A stretch of 64,000 nt of DNA from Alitta virens (GCA_932294295.1 OW028581.1:13366162-13430161), one strand, 5' to 3'. Positions 24,901-36,545 are shown, numbered from the stretch's first letter. The notes: generated from the sequence alone by a model not told the origin. Numbers and translations are program-made.

Positions 24901-27900
24901 AGAATGTTTGGAAACAAATATACAGTGCAGTAATTGGAGTACGTTAAAATGGCATTTCATAGTGCAGTCTAAACAATTCAGCTCTAGAGGCTCTGCACAG
25001 TGAATACAATTTCCCCTCTTTGGGAAAATTCTGTAAATCTCTGGATTCCCCACCCCCCTCCATTTTTAATAGGCCTATAGGTAGCACAAAAAGCTTCATT
25101 CTGGGCTGTCCTGAGCACCCCTTTCTTTCAACTTTCAATCATCATTATCAATTAGAAAATGGCGGCATGATCAACTGGGTCGCTTCAAAACATCTCTGCA
25201 TGATTTTAAAGGCTACGGGCAATGATAACTCATCATTATAGTCGCAAATGATCCAGTTCAAGGTGAGGAACACATATAAAGATTCAATTTATGTAGAATT
25301 CAACTGTGAAAACTAAAACGTGCTATCTTTTAAATATCTTGCATAAATTCATTGCAAGGGCAATTTTAACATATATTCAGGCCGGAATTTGAATCTGAGC
25401 AGTCAAAGGCTTATATTTTCATAAATAATGCATTTATGAGATTTTAGTTTCAATTGCATGTTAGATCTTTTGTAAAGTCTGTGTAAATTTTAAGTGTGTA
25501 CATTAAGTAGATTTTTGGTGCCAGGCCGTTTTATATTTCAATATGAAACGCGATCAATGATAATTCAATGGGAATTCTGATGAGAGGAGCAAGGCCGGAG
25601 CACGGGATTGTGGATTCCCTGGAAATACCTCTTCTTATTCCGGTAAACTCCGCAAAGTGCGGCTATCCTGCTGGTTAATTATATGAGTAACTGACTTCAG
25701 ACCCACCGCATTAAAAATATTAACATACAAGTACGTTTGTTGAAAAGGGAGCCCTAAGGACGTTCGGCATATTTATGTGCTCCAATTACACCATACACAT
25801 TCCTACCAGAGTGCACTTACCCTCCTGGGCTGTGTGAAGGGGAATCGATTGTGATGGTGAAAATGGTTGAGATGTTGATGGGGCTGTGGTTGCAGAGTAG
25901 CATGTTGTACACGCAGCATCCTATTTAATTGTCACAGATTTTGTGTTTACACCAAATGATAATCAGCTGATATGACTGAGACTAGCACAGCGGGGGAGTT
26001 TTCATTCCCGACAGGTCAAAAGCAATTAACTTCACCAGCCACTGGATGCATGTGAACAATCTATTTTCCTTTTTTCAAGGTGAGTGACCCATATGCAAGT
26101 GACAGGATCCAGCATCAATACTTAATGCAGTTGATATTGAATAAAACATAACAATGTACACTGATGTCGATTTTCCTTCACAACATACCACACTGTATTT
26201 GGACAAATTCAACCATTATAATTGAGTCCAGCTTCGTTTAGGTACAGGAAATAAAGTTATATTAATCAACTAGGTTGTTTAGTATCCAGGAATATCTCCA
26301 CATGTTTCGCTCGTGAAAATCAGAAATAACAGTTATCATCAAGGCTTACTGTGGACCTCATTTAGGTAACAATAAGGGTATCCTTGTGAAAATATGGTAA
26401 ATCATTAGGATTGTAGTGCACAAGTTCTCCAAACAGTATAACATTAAGCAAAGATTTTGCAAGTCTTAGCATTCCTTTAGCATGTTCACATGTATCCTTG
26501 AATCCAGAGATTATGCCTGCCAGAGTCAGCTCTCAGTGCATTCAAATGTGGCAAGATCATCTGATCAGCTAGCTACCTATCTAGTGGTTCTCCTTGGCCA
26601 AAACAAGGTTACAAGAATGTCAACAAGGACTCAGCACCTCCAATTTCCTGGGTTGAAGCGAAAGAAAAGATCACATGGCCAGTAGAAGTGTACTCTCACG
26701 TTCTGAAACTCAGCTCAAAGGCACCCAATTCACTCTTGTATCATACAATCAACTTCAATTCTATGTCTCCACCAAGATCACAAATGCCCAGTACACCTGA
26801 TGATCCTCATCCAATATCAATGTAACAGATCATCACTTATGAGCACAACAACATCAGAGGACCCAGCAGTCGGTTCAGCCCAGCCTGCTGCTCTAAGCTA
26901 CTGCAGCCCACTGGTCTGGAGACTGCAAGGCCTCCCATCCTATCTATAGCACAATATAGCACAACACAACAAACAGCAGAGTAGCAAAAAGTATTCATGG
27001 CATCTGGCAGGTATAAATCAGCTGCAGACATACTCTGAACAAGTACAGGGTACTCAAAGAGTCATACCTCCACCAAGGCCCACTGGAACCACTGCCAACT
27101 ACATGCATTGTCCACTCAGTGCTAGCACTGACCACTGTGTAGTCTGCCTAATGCCTATGTGCAGTAAGCCCACTGTCCAGTACTGTGGGCCCTCTGTGAC
27201 TGTCTATCCGTGAGGGAGGGGTCTATGCTGATGCAAGTGAAAGAACCTACCCATGGGGTAAATGTGTAACATGGTGTAGACCACAAGCCATTTCATCATT
27301 ATGTCATTATTTCCGGGAACTGAGCAATCTGAAGTCAGTATACTGAAGAGTGCATGCAATACATGTCAGGTGTGGGTATTGGACATAAACAGTCACCTTG
27401 AAATTTAATAAGCTAAAACTAAGCTATATTTCAAAATTTCCCGTGATGAAGTCTTACAATAAAACTTGCATAATATGTCAAGGGGTGCTCTGGACACAGC
27501 CCAGTTTGCAATATGCAAAAACGTGTCATATACGAAAGATAATATGCTGAGCACAAGCACTTCAAACCCTCAGCTTGCCACGCAGTTTACTCATGGTTTC
27601 TCATTAGGGACACACTCACATGATGACACAAGACCAACAAGGCATTTAATCCTCGCATCAACATATACAATGATATACTCTGTTCTAGGGGAGAGGGGGG
27701 GAACAGTGAGACACGGGGAACAGTGAGACACGGGGAACAGTGAGACACGGGGAACAGTGAGACACGGGGAACAGTCAGACACAGGGAACAGTGAGACATG
27801 GGGGAACAGTGAGACACGGGGAACAGTGAGACACGGGGAACAGTGAGAAGTTTATACAACTGCCCTTTAGGAATTTGTGTAGGCACTACCTAACCACCAG

Positions 27901-30900
27901 AATGTTCCATTACCTGCAAGAATATAGAGAGTGTACTGGGCTACACAGCATAAATTGCCACTAATTGCAATTGAACTGGTCATTGAATCTTCAAACTAGG
28001 CTCTATGGCTTTGAATAGCAATTGCAAGAGGGTGAACCTGGCCACTGAAAGTCAATTGCAATTGTAGGAGTGTGACACTCAAGAAGCAATTAAATTTTAA
28101 AAGAAAAGATGGAGAGCACAAAAGACATTCAAATTACAAAAAATTAAACCTCTAGCTCCACCTTTCCTATTCCATTCATGCATTAAATTGACTAAATTGA
28201 ACAATTAGCAATTATTAGTGCTTGCTTAGTATTAAAAACACATTTTCTCATGCTAAAAATACTGCTTTCTTTCGCAATTATTTTTTTTTCTTCCCAACTG
28301 TTTGTTTACATCACATGACGGAAATGGCAGCAACGATCAACTTTCTCGCTTCAGATCTTTTACCCAAACTTTTATCGGACAGTAACATTGCATGAATAAA
28401 AAATTTGATTGGACAAGCACATTTCATAGGAAAATTCATTGTATTATCAGTTGGATCAACAACCCTACCACAGGCACTGTCAAGAACCAGAGGGATTCCA
28501 GTGATGTTCTAATCATTAGCGATGTTCTAATCATTAGCGATGTTCTAATCATTAGCTCACCTTTCTGCAGGCTGGACATAATCCATTTTCATCTGTTCTT
28601 ATTCTGTGCCAACAAAATCTGCAAATCTGAAAAACAAAAAATAATTCATGTAATCTTATATAGTCACACTTGTTCATAAAGAAATCAATCTAGTAAATAA
28701 TCGAGATAAGGCTTCAAACTGGGCAATCAGCAGGGACCTAAGTGTTATATTCGCAAGAGTTGACCCTGCTGTGACATGGCCTGGCCACTACCCCTGGCCA
28801 ATGAGGTCAAGCCTTCAACTCAAAAATAGCAATATGAATGTTACTTGCTATACATAGTCCAGGGTTGTTGCTCTTTCAGGGTATGTGGGTTATAATCGTT
28901 AAGTAAACATACAAAGTAAATTCATCACATTTTACCCCTTCATGGGACCCAAAGACAAACCATACAAGTATTACAACATGATTGTAACACCCTGTAGAGT
29001 GTACAAACCAAATACGGTGAAGATCCAATCTTCCAAATGGATGTTAAAGCATTTCACCCCAAAAGGGCTAATTACTCCATGGCAACCATAAAGGGGTTAC
29101 AATATGAAGGTATAACACTGTAGAGTCAGGCTCTGTGTCTGAAATGGATCATGGCCATTGCCTAAGTGACAGTGATCGTGAAGGGGAATTTTTGGGATTT
29201 ACCCCAATTCATGCTAAGAAGAAACCACACCTGACTGACGGTTCTCATGACAGAAAAACACCAGTCAAGGGTGATGAATGAATACCTGACAAGAGTGGTT
29301 CAACAATGAACAAGAATCCCCCCTATCAATTAATGTTTCCAGCTAAGCACTTAGATATCTATATTGCTGAAAATACTTAGCTTATAACATGAAACCAGTA
29401 TAATTTATGATATTTAAGGAAATTAATGAAATCAATGTAGCCTATGTGGACATAAGAGCTCATAATCTGTTCAATTACTCTTGTTTTGGCCATGTCCCTT
29501 GAGAGATTTCAGGCAGATGAAGCATCTAGACTGTTCAATGACAATACAGAGTGTTCCAAACACTTTGTGCTAAATTTGGTACACCATCCATTGACCCGTT
29601 TGCCTCCCGACTAAACCACCAAGTCGCTTATTACTGTGCCTGGCAGCCAGACCCAGGGGCCGCTATTATAGATCTATGGTTTCTCAGTTGAATGGTCAAC
29701 CTTTTCATTCACTTATGCCTTTCCTCCTTTCAACCTGGTTGGCCATACCTTGCATTAGATTTGCAGAGAATGTTCACCGGCCTTGGTTATCGTCCCTCAC
29801 TGGCCCAGGGAAGGAGGTGGTTTGAGCATGTGTGGAGTAGAGACGAACACTACCTAGGAAATGGAGGAATGGATAAGACCAACGAGGACTGCATAGAGGA
29901 GTATACAGTGTAGGAGTGATTGGAGGAGGAGGAGGAGGATCCACACAGCGACCCACCGTAAATTGGGAATAAAGTCTGTAGATGAAGGAAAACTATTATC
30001 TACCTCAACATGTGCATGCTGCAGTTCACTGAGCAAAATGAGAGACTACTCCCATTTAGCCATGGTCACCTTAGTGCTGCCAGGTCCCATGGGAATCAAG
30101 CCAGTGCATTCATATTTCCACACCAGCATCATCTAAATACTCAGCCCTCCTGAAGACAAGCTCCTGTTTCCACCTGCTCTTGTTCCCACCTGCTCCTTGC
30201 AAGAGGGTTGTGGTTAATACCAATCAAGCCAACTGGGTGTGCATAACCCATCCCTTTTTGTGGAGTGTTGACATGTCAATTATTGCGACTCTTCCCAAGA
30301 AAAGGAGGCCAGTGTGTAGTCATTGTTCTAGGAATTCAATACACTCCTTTTTAAAGCATAAAGACAGAACTATGTTGATACCATCCTGAAGCTGCTTTCG
30401 GATTGCGTTTTTTCACATCTTTTGGCGGCATAATTCACATTGGCTCAAGCAACCTGATTCTAGGGAAGGATCACTTCTGCTGCAGACTTAAAGTTTGCAG
30501 ACTTAAATGTTAAGGAGAGCAGGGGCTCGGCTCAGCCGTAGCGTGCTGGGCTGCCAACCACTGGGTCCTGAGTTCCAAACCACCTGCTTGTAGTGTCCTG
30601 ATCAGCCCTATCTGGTGCAAAAATATGGGACGTAAAGCCTGTCTCACCCACCTACCCACCCTTTAAGGCCTGGGATAGTTTACATTATACAGTAAAGTTC
30701 TGACTTTTACAACACTGACTTTGGTTTAGCCATTCTTAGGAGGAATCCCCATGGTTCCAAAACCCTCACTTGGCATTTTTAGCCACTCTTATATAATATA
30801 TACCAGCTAATTCTACAAAACTGAATTATGCAATAATCATGAATACATCAGTGTGACCAAAAACACAATGTAAATGGTTGAACTACAGTAGACTCTGAGA

Positions 30901-32626
30901 TGAGCGACCACCCCTTCTGCATTGAAGCAGCAGTCTCTTGCGTGGGGGGGGGGGGGGGGGGGGGGGTTGCGGTCTCAATGGCAATCAGCAATGACCACTG
31001 TCCAATTGAAGAGAATGCTAGTTAAATCCTTCACACAAATAAATATAATTGCATTTGGGGTATTTCTTTGATCTGAGGTGTCAAACACCAGTGGTGTGAG
31101 ATAGAGGTCATAAACTAGGACATTGGATGCTAATTGCGCAACTGCTACATTGGGCTCTAATCACGACTGTTCCAGTTGAGCACATACACTAATTGACGGT
31201 CATTCTAGAGGTGAAGTGGACTTTTTTCATGGATTTTAGCGGTCATTAGTTGCGTTAGACGAGTTGGTCATTGCTGAGGATGTATTTATTAAAGGAAGAT
31301 GCTAAGGCAAAGGTCATCCTCAAACATATTGGCTCATTTCAAAACCATTATTGAATCCCACACCTGCTCATTGAACAGTGGCAGATCTAATCCTGGTACT
31401 TATTACAAGACATTACTGCATGCTCATCTTTAATTGAATACATACCTGGTATCCACAAGTGCAGGGAAAGAAATTGATGTCATCAAGTTCTAAAGGTTCC
31501 ATGCATAAAGGACACTGAAATTAACAAAAACACATATCACAAAAGTTATCATCTATAGTCCATTAGTCATCACTGGTACTTGTTCAGGCAAGAAAGTCAT
31601 TCACGTTTTTATGACCCAGAAGTCGACCATATGCGACACATTATAACAAAGATGTATGAAATTATATGGAATTTATGAAAAGCCAGAATCATTTTTATGA
31701 GTCCCCACATTAATCAAACGGATTTCAGTGAGGACGGGGACCAGTTGACCACAGGCAGTGGACCAGTTGACCAGACTGGTTGGTCAGCGGACGAGTCGTC
31801 TGGCGGACCAGCTGACCAGATCCCAATTTGGGTTGAATTATTGACATTATTACTGTGTGCCATCACCTAACAGCCCAGCAACAATTATGAACAATTCTTT
31901 GCTAGTTTACCTAGTTAAAAAAAACGATTGGTTAAACTATGTAGTTGATAGGCTGAATATAGACTTAAGAAGTATTCTCTTATAAAAATACCAGAGAAAT
32001 GGATTCTTATTTTTTTTAGTTCAGGCAATTTTTCTGCATTTTCTACTTTTCAGAATAAGAATTGCATAATATCAGCATATGAACATCAAATTATGTTGTA
32101 ATTTCATTGTTAGACCATTAATACCATAAGCCAGCCCATAAACTATAAGAGAAATTGATTAATTTACTTCAGATGAGTGAACGAGCAAACATGTACATAA
32201 TTAGGCCGCTGGACTGTGAGGTGATGGCAGCATTAAATTCAACTTCAGGAACAGATTTCCTGTTCCAGAATTCATTTCATAAGATATTTCAAACCCAGGT
32301 CTTTAAAATATAAACATAATAAATTGGACTTAAAATAATTTTTGAAGAATTTTCAAGGATATGTGGCCAGTTTAACATCTGACCCAACTCAACCTAGGTT
32401 CAAAATGTATACTCGTTTCTAAGAGGTAAATTCCAACAATAGTCGTCAACCACTCTAACTCATGCAAATCAAATCCTACTTTTATCTACTTAAGAGTTGG
32501 GACACAACGAAGGTCTCAAGGTCATCAAAGCATGCTAAGAAATTTTCAAGATTTGGAGATCTAATGACCTACAGCCATCTAATAACAGATTTCACATACC
32601 TCATGTTGTTCTTCTCCGACAGACAT
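9986..32626 (-). CDS. CNOT4: CCR4-NOT subunit 4, E3 ubiquitin ligase (17 coding exons)
   Basis: CNOT4/Not4 is a RING E3 ligase linked to CCR4-NOT mRNA deadenylation and ribosome-associated quality control. Coding exons (minus): 32600-32626, 31446-31514, 28561-28626, 24465-24511, 24245-24334, 23785-23932, 21877-22041, 21042-21109, 20433-20558, 19771-20010, 18470-18789, 18088-18270, 17840-17992, 16606-16970, 15842-15974, 10939-11049, 9986-10119. Total 2,445 nt, 814 aa; all phases close and all junctions are GT-AG. C4C4 RING cysteines: 10, 13, 27, 29, 34, 37, 49, 52, each exactly four below the human positions. A basic linker (71-99) leads into the RRM (about 102-187), then a CCCH finger C192-C201-C206-H210. 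The tail is low-complexity with DWQAAFGFG (476-484), poly-Ser (about 488-499), Pro-rich runs, DWQDGLRALLPNINISFG (697-714) and PHWMASLQHL (742-751). The start MSVGEEQHE precedes the RING as in vertebrates. The last three exons are joined by phase and splice sites more than by homology. Confidence 0.95.
11620..12396 (+). repeat. Family A dispersed element, near full length
   Basis: Begins CTAGACCTGACGGTTCTCATG and ends GGTTTCTCTGTCAAAA. The pairing GACAGAGAAA near the start against TTTCTCTGTC at the end looks like short inverted termini. Shared internal words with the 34405 copy include ACATGTAAGTCACAT, GGGATCCAAT, CTAAGAGCC, TTATTTCCAAAATCTGC and GGCTGGATTACAACA. It lies in the intron between CNOT4 exons 15 and 16. 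No protein and no recognised superfamily. Confidence 0.75.
12692..12880 (-). repeat. tRNA-derived SINE copy
   Basis: On the minus strand a tRNA-like head is readable: GCTCAGTGGCAGTGTGCTGG (A-box region) then GGGTTCAATTCC (B-box), followed by the family body CCTGCCGGTCCTAATTAGTC, CATCAGGTGCAGAAATACAG and GACGTAAAGCCC. Four copies of this SINE occur in the window. This one lies in the CNOT4 intron between exons 15 and 16. Confidence 0.8.
18978..19115 (-). repeat. tRNA-derived SINE copy, head partly deleted
   Basis: It has the same body as the other copies (TTTACGTCCTGTATTTCTGC, CACCTGATGGG, GGACAGGCAGGGA, GGCAATGAGATGA, GAAACAGCCATCCA on the plus strand) but the B-box region is missing and the A-box remnant GCTCAGTGTTAGCACGCTGG directly abuts the body. 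It lies in the CNOT4 intron between exons 10 and 11, 190 bp upstream of exon 11. Confidence 0.75.
19430..19625 (+). repeat. Dispersed element, copy 1 (GACGGCGGT family)
   Basis: Starts AGTGCAGTATAGCAGACCC at 19437, then CGTTGCCAG, AATGCTTGAACTCAAG, GATGTCACAACTAATGACGG, GGTAAGTGCGAA and GGGGGCTGCTGCCCCC. The same ordered words occur reverse-complemented at about 63560-63700, next to another AGTATAGCAGACCC end. It lies in the CNOT4 intron between exons 10 and 11. Confidence 0.65.
27699..27848. repeat. 17-bp minisatellite, 9 copies
   Basis: Unit GGGGAACAGTGAGACAC repeated nine times with few changes (one GTCAGACAC, one ACATGGGGG with an added G). It lies in CNOT4 intron 3. Because 17 is not a multiple of 3 and the unit lacks stops on the minus strand, it creates two overlapping spurious open frames there, which are not genes. 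Confidence 0.95.
28502..28555. repeat. 18-bp triplet repeat beside CNOT4 exon 3 donor
   Basis: GATGTTCTAATCATTAGC occurs three times with no variation from 28502 to 28555 and touches the splice donor of CNOT4 exon 3 (GTGAGC on the minus strand, 28555-28560). Confidence 0.9.
30518..30660 (+). repeat. tRNA-derived SINE copy
   Basis: Same family in the opposite orientation: tRNA-like CGGCTCAGCCGTAGCGTGCT with TGAGTTCCAAACC as B-box, then a shortened body ending GGGACGTAAAGCC and CACCCACCTACCCACCC. It lies in CNOT4 intron 2. Confidence 0.7.
30942..30966. repeat. Long poly-G tract
   Basis: An uninterrupted G run of more than 20 bases in CNOT4 intron 2. Comparable G or C runs occur at 45255-45272, 46603-46621, 46699-46717, 59166-59182 and 59254-59269, which is frequent for an AT-rich region. 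Confidence 0.9.
31736..31828. repeat. GGACCAGTTGACC-type short repeat
   Basis: GACCAGTTGACC recurs at 31740, 31762 and as GACCAGCTGACCAG at 31806, with inverted relatives (TGGTTGGTCAG) between. It is a small degenerate minisatellite, partly palindromic, in CNOT4 intron 1. Confidence 0.6.
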
Positions 32627-32669
32627 TGTGGCTTGTTAATCACAGGAATATCTAAAACCTCAACAAATT
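32627..32669 (-). other. CNOT4: CNOT4 5' UTR segment of first coding exon
   Basis: Upstream of the CNOT4 ATG (32626) on the minus strand an acceptor TTTTTTTTTGTTGCAG ends at 32670, so the exon carrying the start codon begins at 32669 with about 43 nt of 5' UTR. This implies at least one more upstream noncoding exon. Confidence 0.6.
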
Positions 32670-32824
32670 CTGCAACAAAAAAAAACACAAAGGAAAATTA
32701 GAATAGTTCATGGAATGCACAAAATCTGACATCATGCAGGACGAAGTTCATACACATCTTCCAACACTGGACCATCGCAGCTTCTCTCCTCAACAACACA
32801 CGGAGTACAGAGGTCAAAGGAGGT

Positions 32825-33695
32825 CAAAAGTATTGGCACTCCCCTTAGAATTTTCATCAATAACTTCATTTATCAATGACAAATTTGAAATATTTATTGT
32901 AATATAAAAGCTGCAAACCTTTTAAAAGTTGGTCAAGACTTATATTTATATTTATATTAGACAAAATAGTAACAAAAGTTTGGAAGACAGAAGTATTGGC
33001 ACCATAACAATTAATATTGTGTGACCCCCTTTAGCCTTTAAAACAGCCCTAAGGCCATTCGTGTAGCTGTCAACCAATTTCACACATCTTTCTAAAGGGA
33101 TTATGGACCATTCCTCTTCGCAGATGTCAGCCAGTTGATGCAATTTGCAGGGATGATGCTGTGCGACAGCCTTTTTTAGGTCATTCCACAAAACTTCAAA
33201 AGGATTCAAGTCCGGAGACTAAAAACTTGTGAGAAGGCCACTGTAACAATTCTTCTGTAGATTACGAAGTGTGCTTTGGATAATTGTCTCGCTGAAGCAC
33301 AAACTTTCTACCAATGAGTTGACGGTGACATGGTTTCTTCTAAAAAAATTCTTTATACTGCAAAGAACCCATGCGTCCATTAAGTATGGCAATATCTCTA
33401 GTGCCCAACTGCTGAAGCATCCCCAGATCATTATGGAACCTCCACCGTGCTTGACGGTACCCACTATGTTTTTTTTTTCATAGCTGTACCTGTTTCACTG
33501 GTCCAAAGAATCTTGTTGAAGAAGCCTTCAGGCTCATCAATGTAATGTTTGACAAACTCTAGTCGTTTGGTTTTGTGACATTTATTGAGTAGAGGCTTCC
33601 TTACAATGTCTCTTGATGGTCTTTTCTGAGACATTCACACCAGCATCAATCAAACTTTTCTTGAGCTTCCTAGTCATGATTCCCAGGTTCAACAA
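32825..33695 (-). pseudogene. Decayed Tc1/mariner transposase fragment
   Basis: Minus-strand frames carry pieces typical of Tc1-like transposases in order: a helix-turn-helix-like KKSLIDAGVNVSEKTIKRH segment (about 33600-33660), the central GGGSIMIWGCFSS block (about 33410-33450), and the C-terminal LNPFEVLWNDLKKAV block (33160-33210). Frames shift between them and stops interrupt, and the middle catalytic Asp stretch is not readable. A TIR-like CAAAAGTATTGGCACTCCC lies at 32825-32843; the opposite terminus was not found, so the copy is also truncated. It lies in CNOT4 intron 1. It cannot encode an active enzyme. Confidence 0.85.
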
Positions 33696-34139
33696 TGGTA
33701 ACCCGCTTTCTGGTTACCATAAATATTGATGTGGTAACCTACTGTTGTTACTAAATAATTTGACGCATTTTGTCGCGAACGGCAGTCCGTTTGCGTGAAA
33801 AGAAATTATGGTAACCTCCACGTAACCTGAATGATTGTTCTCTTAATATTGTAAAACATAACTGAGACTATTAAAAGACACAAATAAGCTATGTAGAGTA
33901 AAACAGTTTGAAATTTGTTAGAGCAAGTAATGCCAGAGTTTTTGCTCCAGAAGCACAATATACCAACTTCGTTCGCTGAGAGTTAAAAATTCAGGTCAGC
34001 CTTGAGAAGCCGAGTCAGTCATCAGTAACAAACAATTTTTTTCAGTCAGCCTTACTTGCCTCAGCATAGACACCAAGTACACGCCAACTCGAATCCAACG
34101 TCTCCTGCGATCGACATCCAGCTGGAATGTATATCATAA

Positions 34140-34245
34140 AGAATGCCCAGGCCGGGGATCAAACCCAGGACCTTCAGCAGAGCTGGCCAATATGGAATTG
34201 ACTGATGCCTTAACCATTAGGCCACCCAGTTGCTCGACAGCCCGG
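34140..34245 (-). repeat. Second tRNA-like SINE family fragment
   Basis: On the minus strand GGTGGCCTAATGGTTAAGGC looks like a pol III A-box segment, and GGTCCTGGGTTTGATCCCCG a B-box segment about 55 nt downstream. A clean acceptor stem cannot be folded by eye, so a SINE head or tRNA pseudogene is more likely than a working tRNA. It is unrelated in sequence to the other SINE family here. Confidence 0.55.
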
Positions 34246-34275
34246 TGGCCTCCACACCTATTCTAAGCATGCAAG

Positions 34276-34325
34276 TACAGTGGACCCTCGTTAATTTGAA
34301 CACTTGGGTTTCCAGGCCATTCGTT
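34276..34325. mobile_element. Solo terminus of a pogo/Tigger-like element
   Basis: CAGTGGACCCTCGTTAATTT followed by GAACACTTGGG resembles termini of pogo/Tigger-type DNA transposons. The same terminus, inverted (TTCGGATTAACGAGGGCCCA then CTGTA), ends at about 42129 and again at 44125. No transposase is near. The superfamily assignment is by motif resemblance only. Confidence 0.45.
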
Positions 34326-34404
34326 AACATGGCTTTCTATCAATAGATCTATCCATCTATCACCTATATATGTTATGACAAAGGTTTAAGGGCCAGAAAC
34401 AAAA

Positions 34405-35020
34405 ACTAGACATGACGGCTCTCATGACAGAGAAACCAGAGAAGTGGATGTTGAGGCCTCAGATGACTGACATGCTTTCAAGAAATAATGAGAAGTTGAT
34501 CACTCAAAGCTTTGCATTTTTGCAGCTAAATGCAATTATAGCAGATGGAGGTAGGGTCCTAATTGCATTCAACACAATTTACCCTGGGCACACTTGGTGA
34601 CACACTCTCAACAAAGCTCAAGTGCAATTAACACATGTAAGTCACATGGTTAGGCAGCCATCACAAGTTGGGATCCAGTGGGATCCAATTTGCAGAATTT
34701 CCCACCATTTTTTCTGCACTAAGGTGTCTGCTTGATGGTTCTTATATTTGCCACCAGTGGCACTGTAATAGCTTGCATTCAAGGCTAAGAGCCATAAAAA
34801 CAGCAATTTTTCTCAAGATAGGGTTATTTCCAAAATCTGCCGAATAACCGGTCATCTAAACAGTAATTGGCTCAGTTCTTGGCCATTCTGGAGTGCACCC
34901 ACTTCCTCCCCTAACTGTGGCTGGATTACAACAGAACCAAAACACTCCACCAGCTCACATCTCACAACAGAGAAGTGAAGGCAATGACAGAGAGCTCTGA
35001 GTGTTTCTCTGTCAAAATTA
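34405..35020 (+). repeat. Family A dispersed element, near full length
   Basis: Starts CTAGACATGACGGCTCTCATG and ends GTGTTTCTCTGTCAAAA. Its internal order of conserved words matches the copy at 11620, so the two define an element of roughly 620-780 bp. It lies in CNOT4 intron 1. Partial family members start near 22088, 29231, 53591 and 60310, and a 3' part lies at about 15130-15250. Confidence 0.75.
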
Positions 35021-36447
35021 GAATTATATTTTGTTGCAGTTCTGCTCCGGAAAAGAAAGCGTGACACCTGCTTGAACAGCCCATGGACAACTTTTCACTG
35101 AAGTAACTACAATACCTTTAGCAAATGTTTTTGCCCAGGGTAAAAAGGATACCACTGTACCCAGTAGAGGAGTATCAAGAATAGAATGGGGAAAACGCCA
35201 CAATTATTCATGAAATATTACAGGGTTATCTATTTTACAAAAGTAACACTAGCATGCGCTTTCCATAATTCTCCTCCATTAACTTTCATATATTTAAATC
35301 AAAGGCTTTTTATCTAATAGTGTCATTTACCCGTATAGATTCTGCATCTTCAGTACAGTTGACATGACATTACCAACGTGATGCCCGCAAAAGATGAGCA
35401 ATTAATACTGCAAGACGACCACAGGCAATGCCAGTCTGTGTTTGAAAAACTCCTCGGTTACAAATCATTTCATACATCAACAAATTGTAGAAATAATGCT
35501 TTGGCGGCAAGCTCGCAAATAATATCGTCACGTTGGCGATGTTACGGACAGTATTGCAGTTGTGTGTTGCACTGCACCAAATTCACGTCAGCTTGTTTCT
35601 TGATCAGCCTACACACCCTCCCCACTCGCTCCAGCGATCAATCGAACCATAACACTTCACTTAATTCACTAGATGACAGCCTGTATAGACAGCAGAACCT
35701 GAGGCTTCTCTGTCAAAATGGTTTACGGGGAACTATCCAGTTATCTGAAGAACTAAATTTATCCTTTCAATACCAATTAGACTATTTTTTATTCCCTCTA
35801 CCAAAATTCTAAAACTTGTCAAAATAAGATAGATAATTGTGTTGCCTTCACAAGGCTTCAGATAACAGCAATATGGTACATGTAATAAAATCAACAGCAG
35901 AAAAATAACACTGCACTGTTTACAACATTGTTCCTGAACTGTTCATAATGATTGAAATAATACGAGTTTACCGGTTGAATCCTCCCAAATAGAGTAAGTC
36001 CAGTAAAAGGGGGCAGATGCCAATTTAATTACGGAAACAAACTCCTCTCCAGTCTAGAATCAAATTGTCAATTGGATGTGTGGGTGTGGATTAATTATTG
36101 GCAATATTGCTCTTTCAACGTTTGGCACATTCAGCATTACGCAAGGATTCTGGATGCTCAACAACAATATACTAAATTGACGGTCTACCTCTCTTCCCAG
36201 TCTTATTTGTTCGAGTAAAATCGGGAGTGCTTATATGACTGGCAAATATCCAAACAGGAGTTTCCATCGTAATAGGTATACTGCAGAATAACTGAAGGTG
36301 ACCTTACTCTAAAGACAGGCCGAATTTTGTGATAAATTTCGCATACAGTCGGAGTTAAAGTACTTCCCTTTAAAAAGGAGGTTCTAGTGCAGGTTTCTGT
36401 CATATAATATTGACAGTTTGGTAAGCTATTGGCTTATAATTACTTAC

Positions 36448-36545
36448 GAAATGATCAAGTGTGAAAGAGCCCACTCGGAAATTACAAGACACAACTGCTT
36501 CGTCTGCGCAATTATTCCGCGCAGGTTACCCGGATATGCCAAGTA
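36448..36545 (-). other. CNOT4: Candidate CNOT4 noncoding first exon and promoter
   Basis: On the minus strand a strong donor (TTC then GTAAGTAATT) lies at 36447/36448, downstream of a local GC- and CpG-richer stretch (GCGCAATTATTCCGCGCAGG, 36508-36527) that stands out in AT-rich surroundings. It is the best candidate found for the 5' exon implied by the acceptor at 32670, which would make CNOT4 intron 1 about 3.8 kb. The transcription start was not located; the upper limit given is arbitrary. Confidence 0.4.

Noticed and set aside
27587..27886. 99- and 63-codon overlapping frames on the minus strand
   Set aside because: Both are by-products of the stop-free 17-bp minisatellite, which stays open in several frames.
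34140..34245. Functional tRNA gene
   Set aside because: Only A- and B-box-like segments are visible; acceptor-stem pairing could not be found, so it is listed as a SINE-like fragment.
35378..35812. 144-codon ATG-initiated frame on the plus strand
   Set aside because: Cys/Ser/Leu-rich with no domain or splice evidence. It lies inside CNOT4 intron 1 in an AT-rich stretch and is unsupported as a gene.
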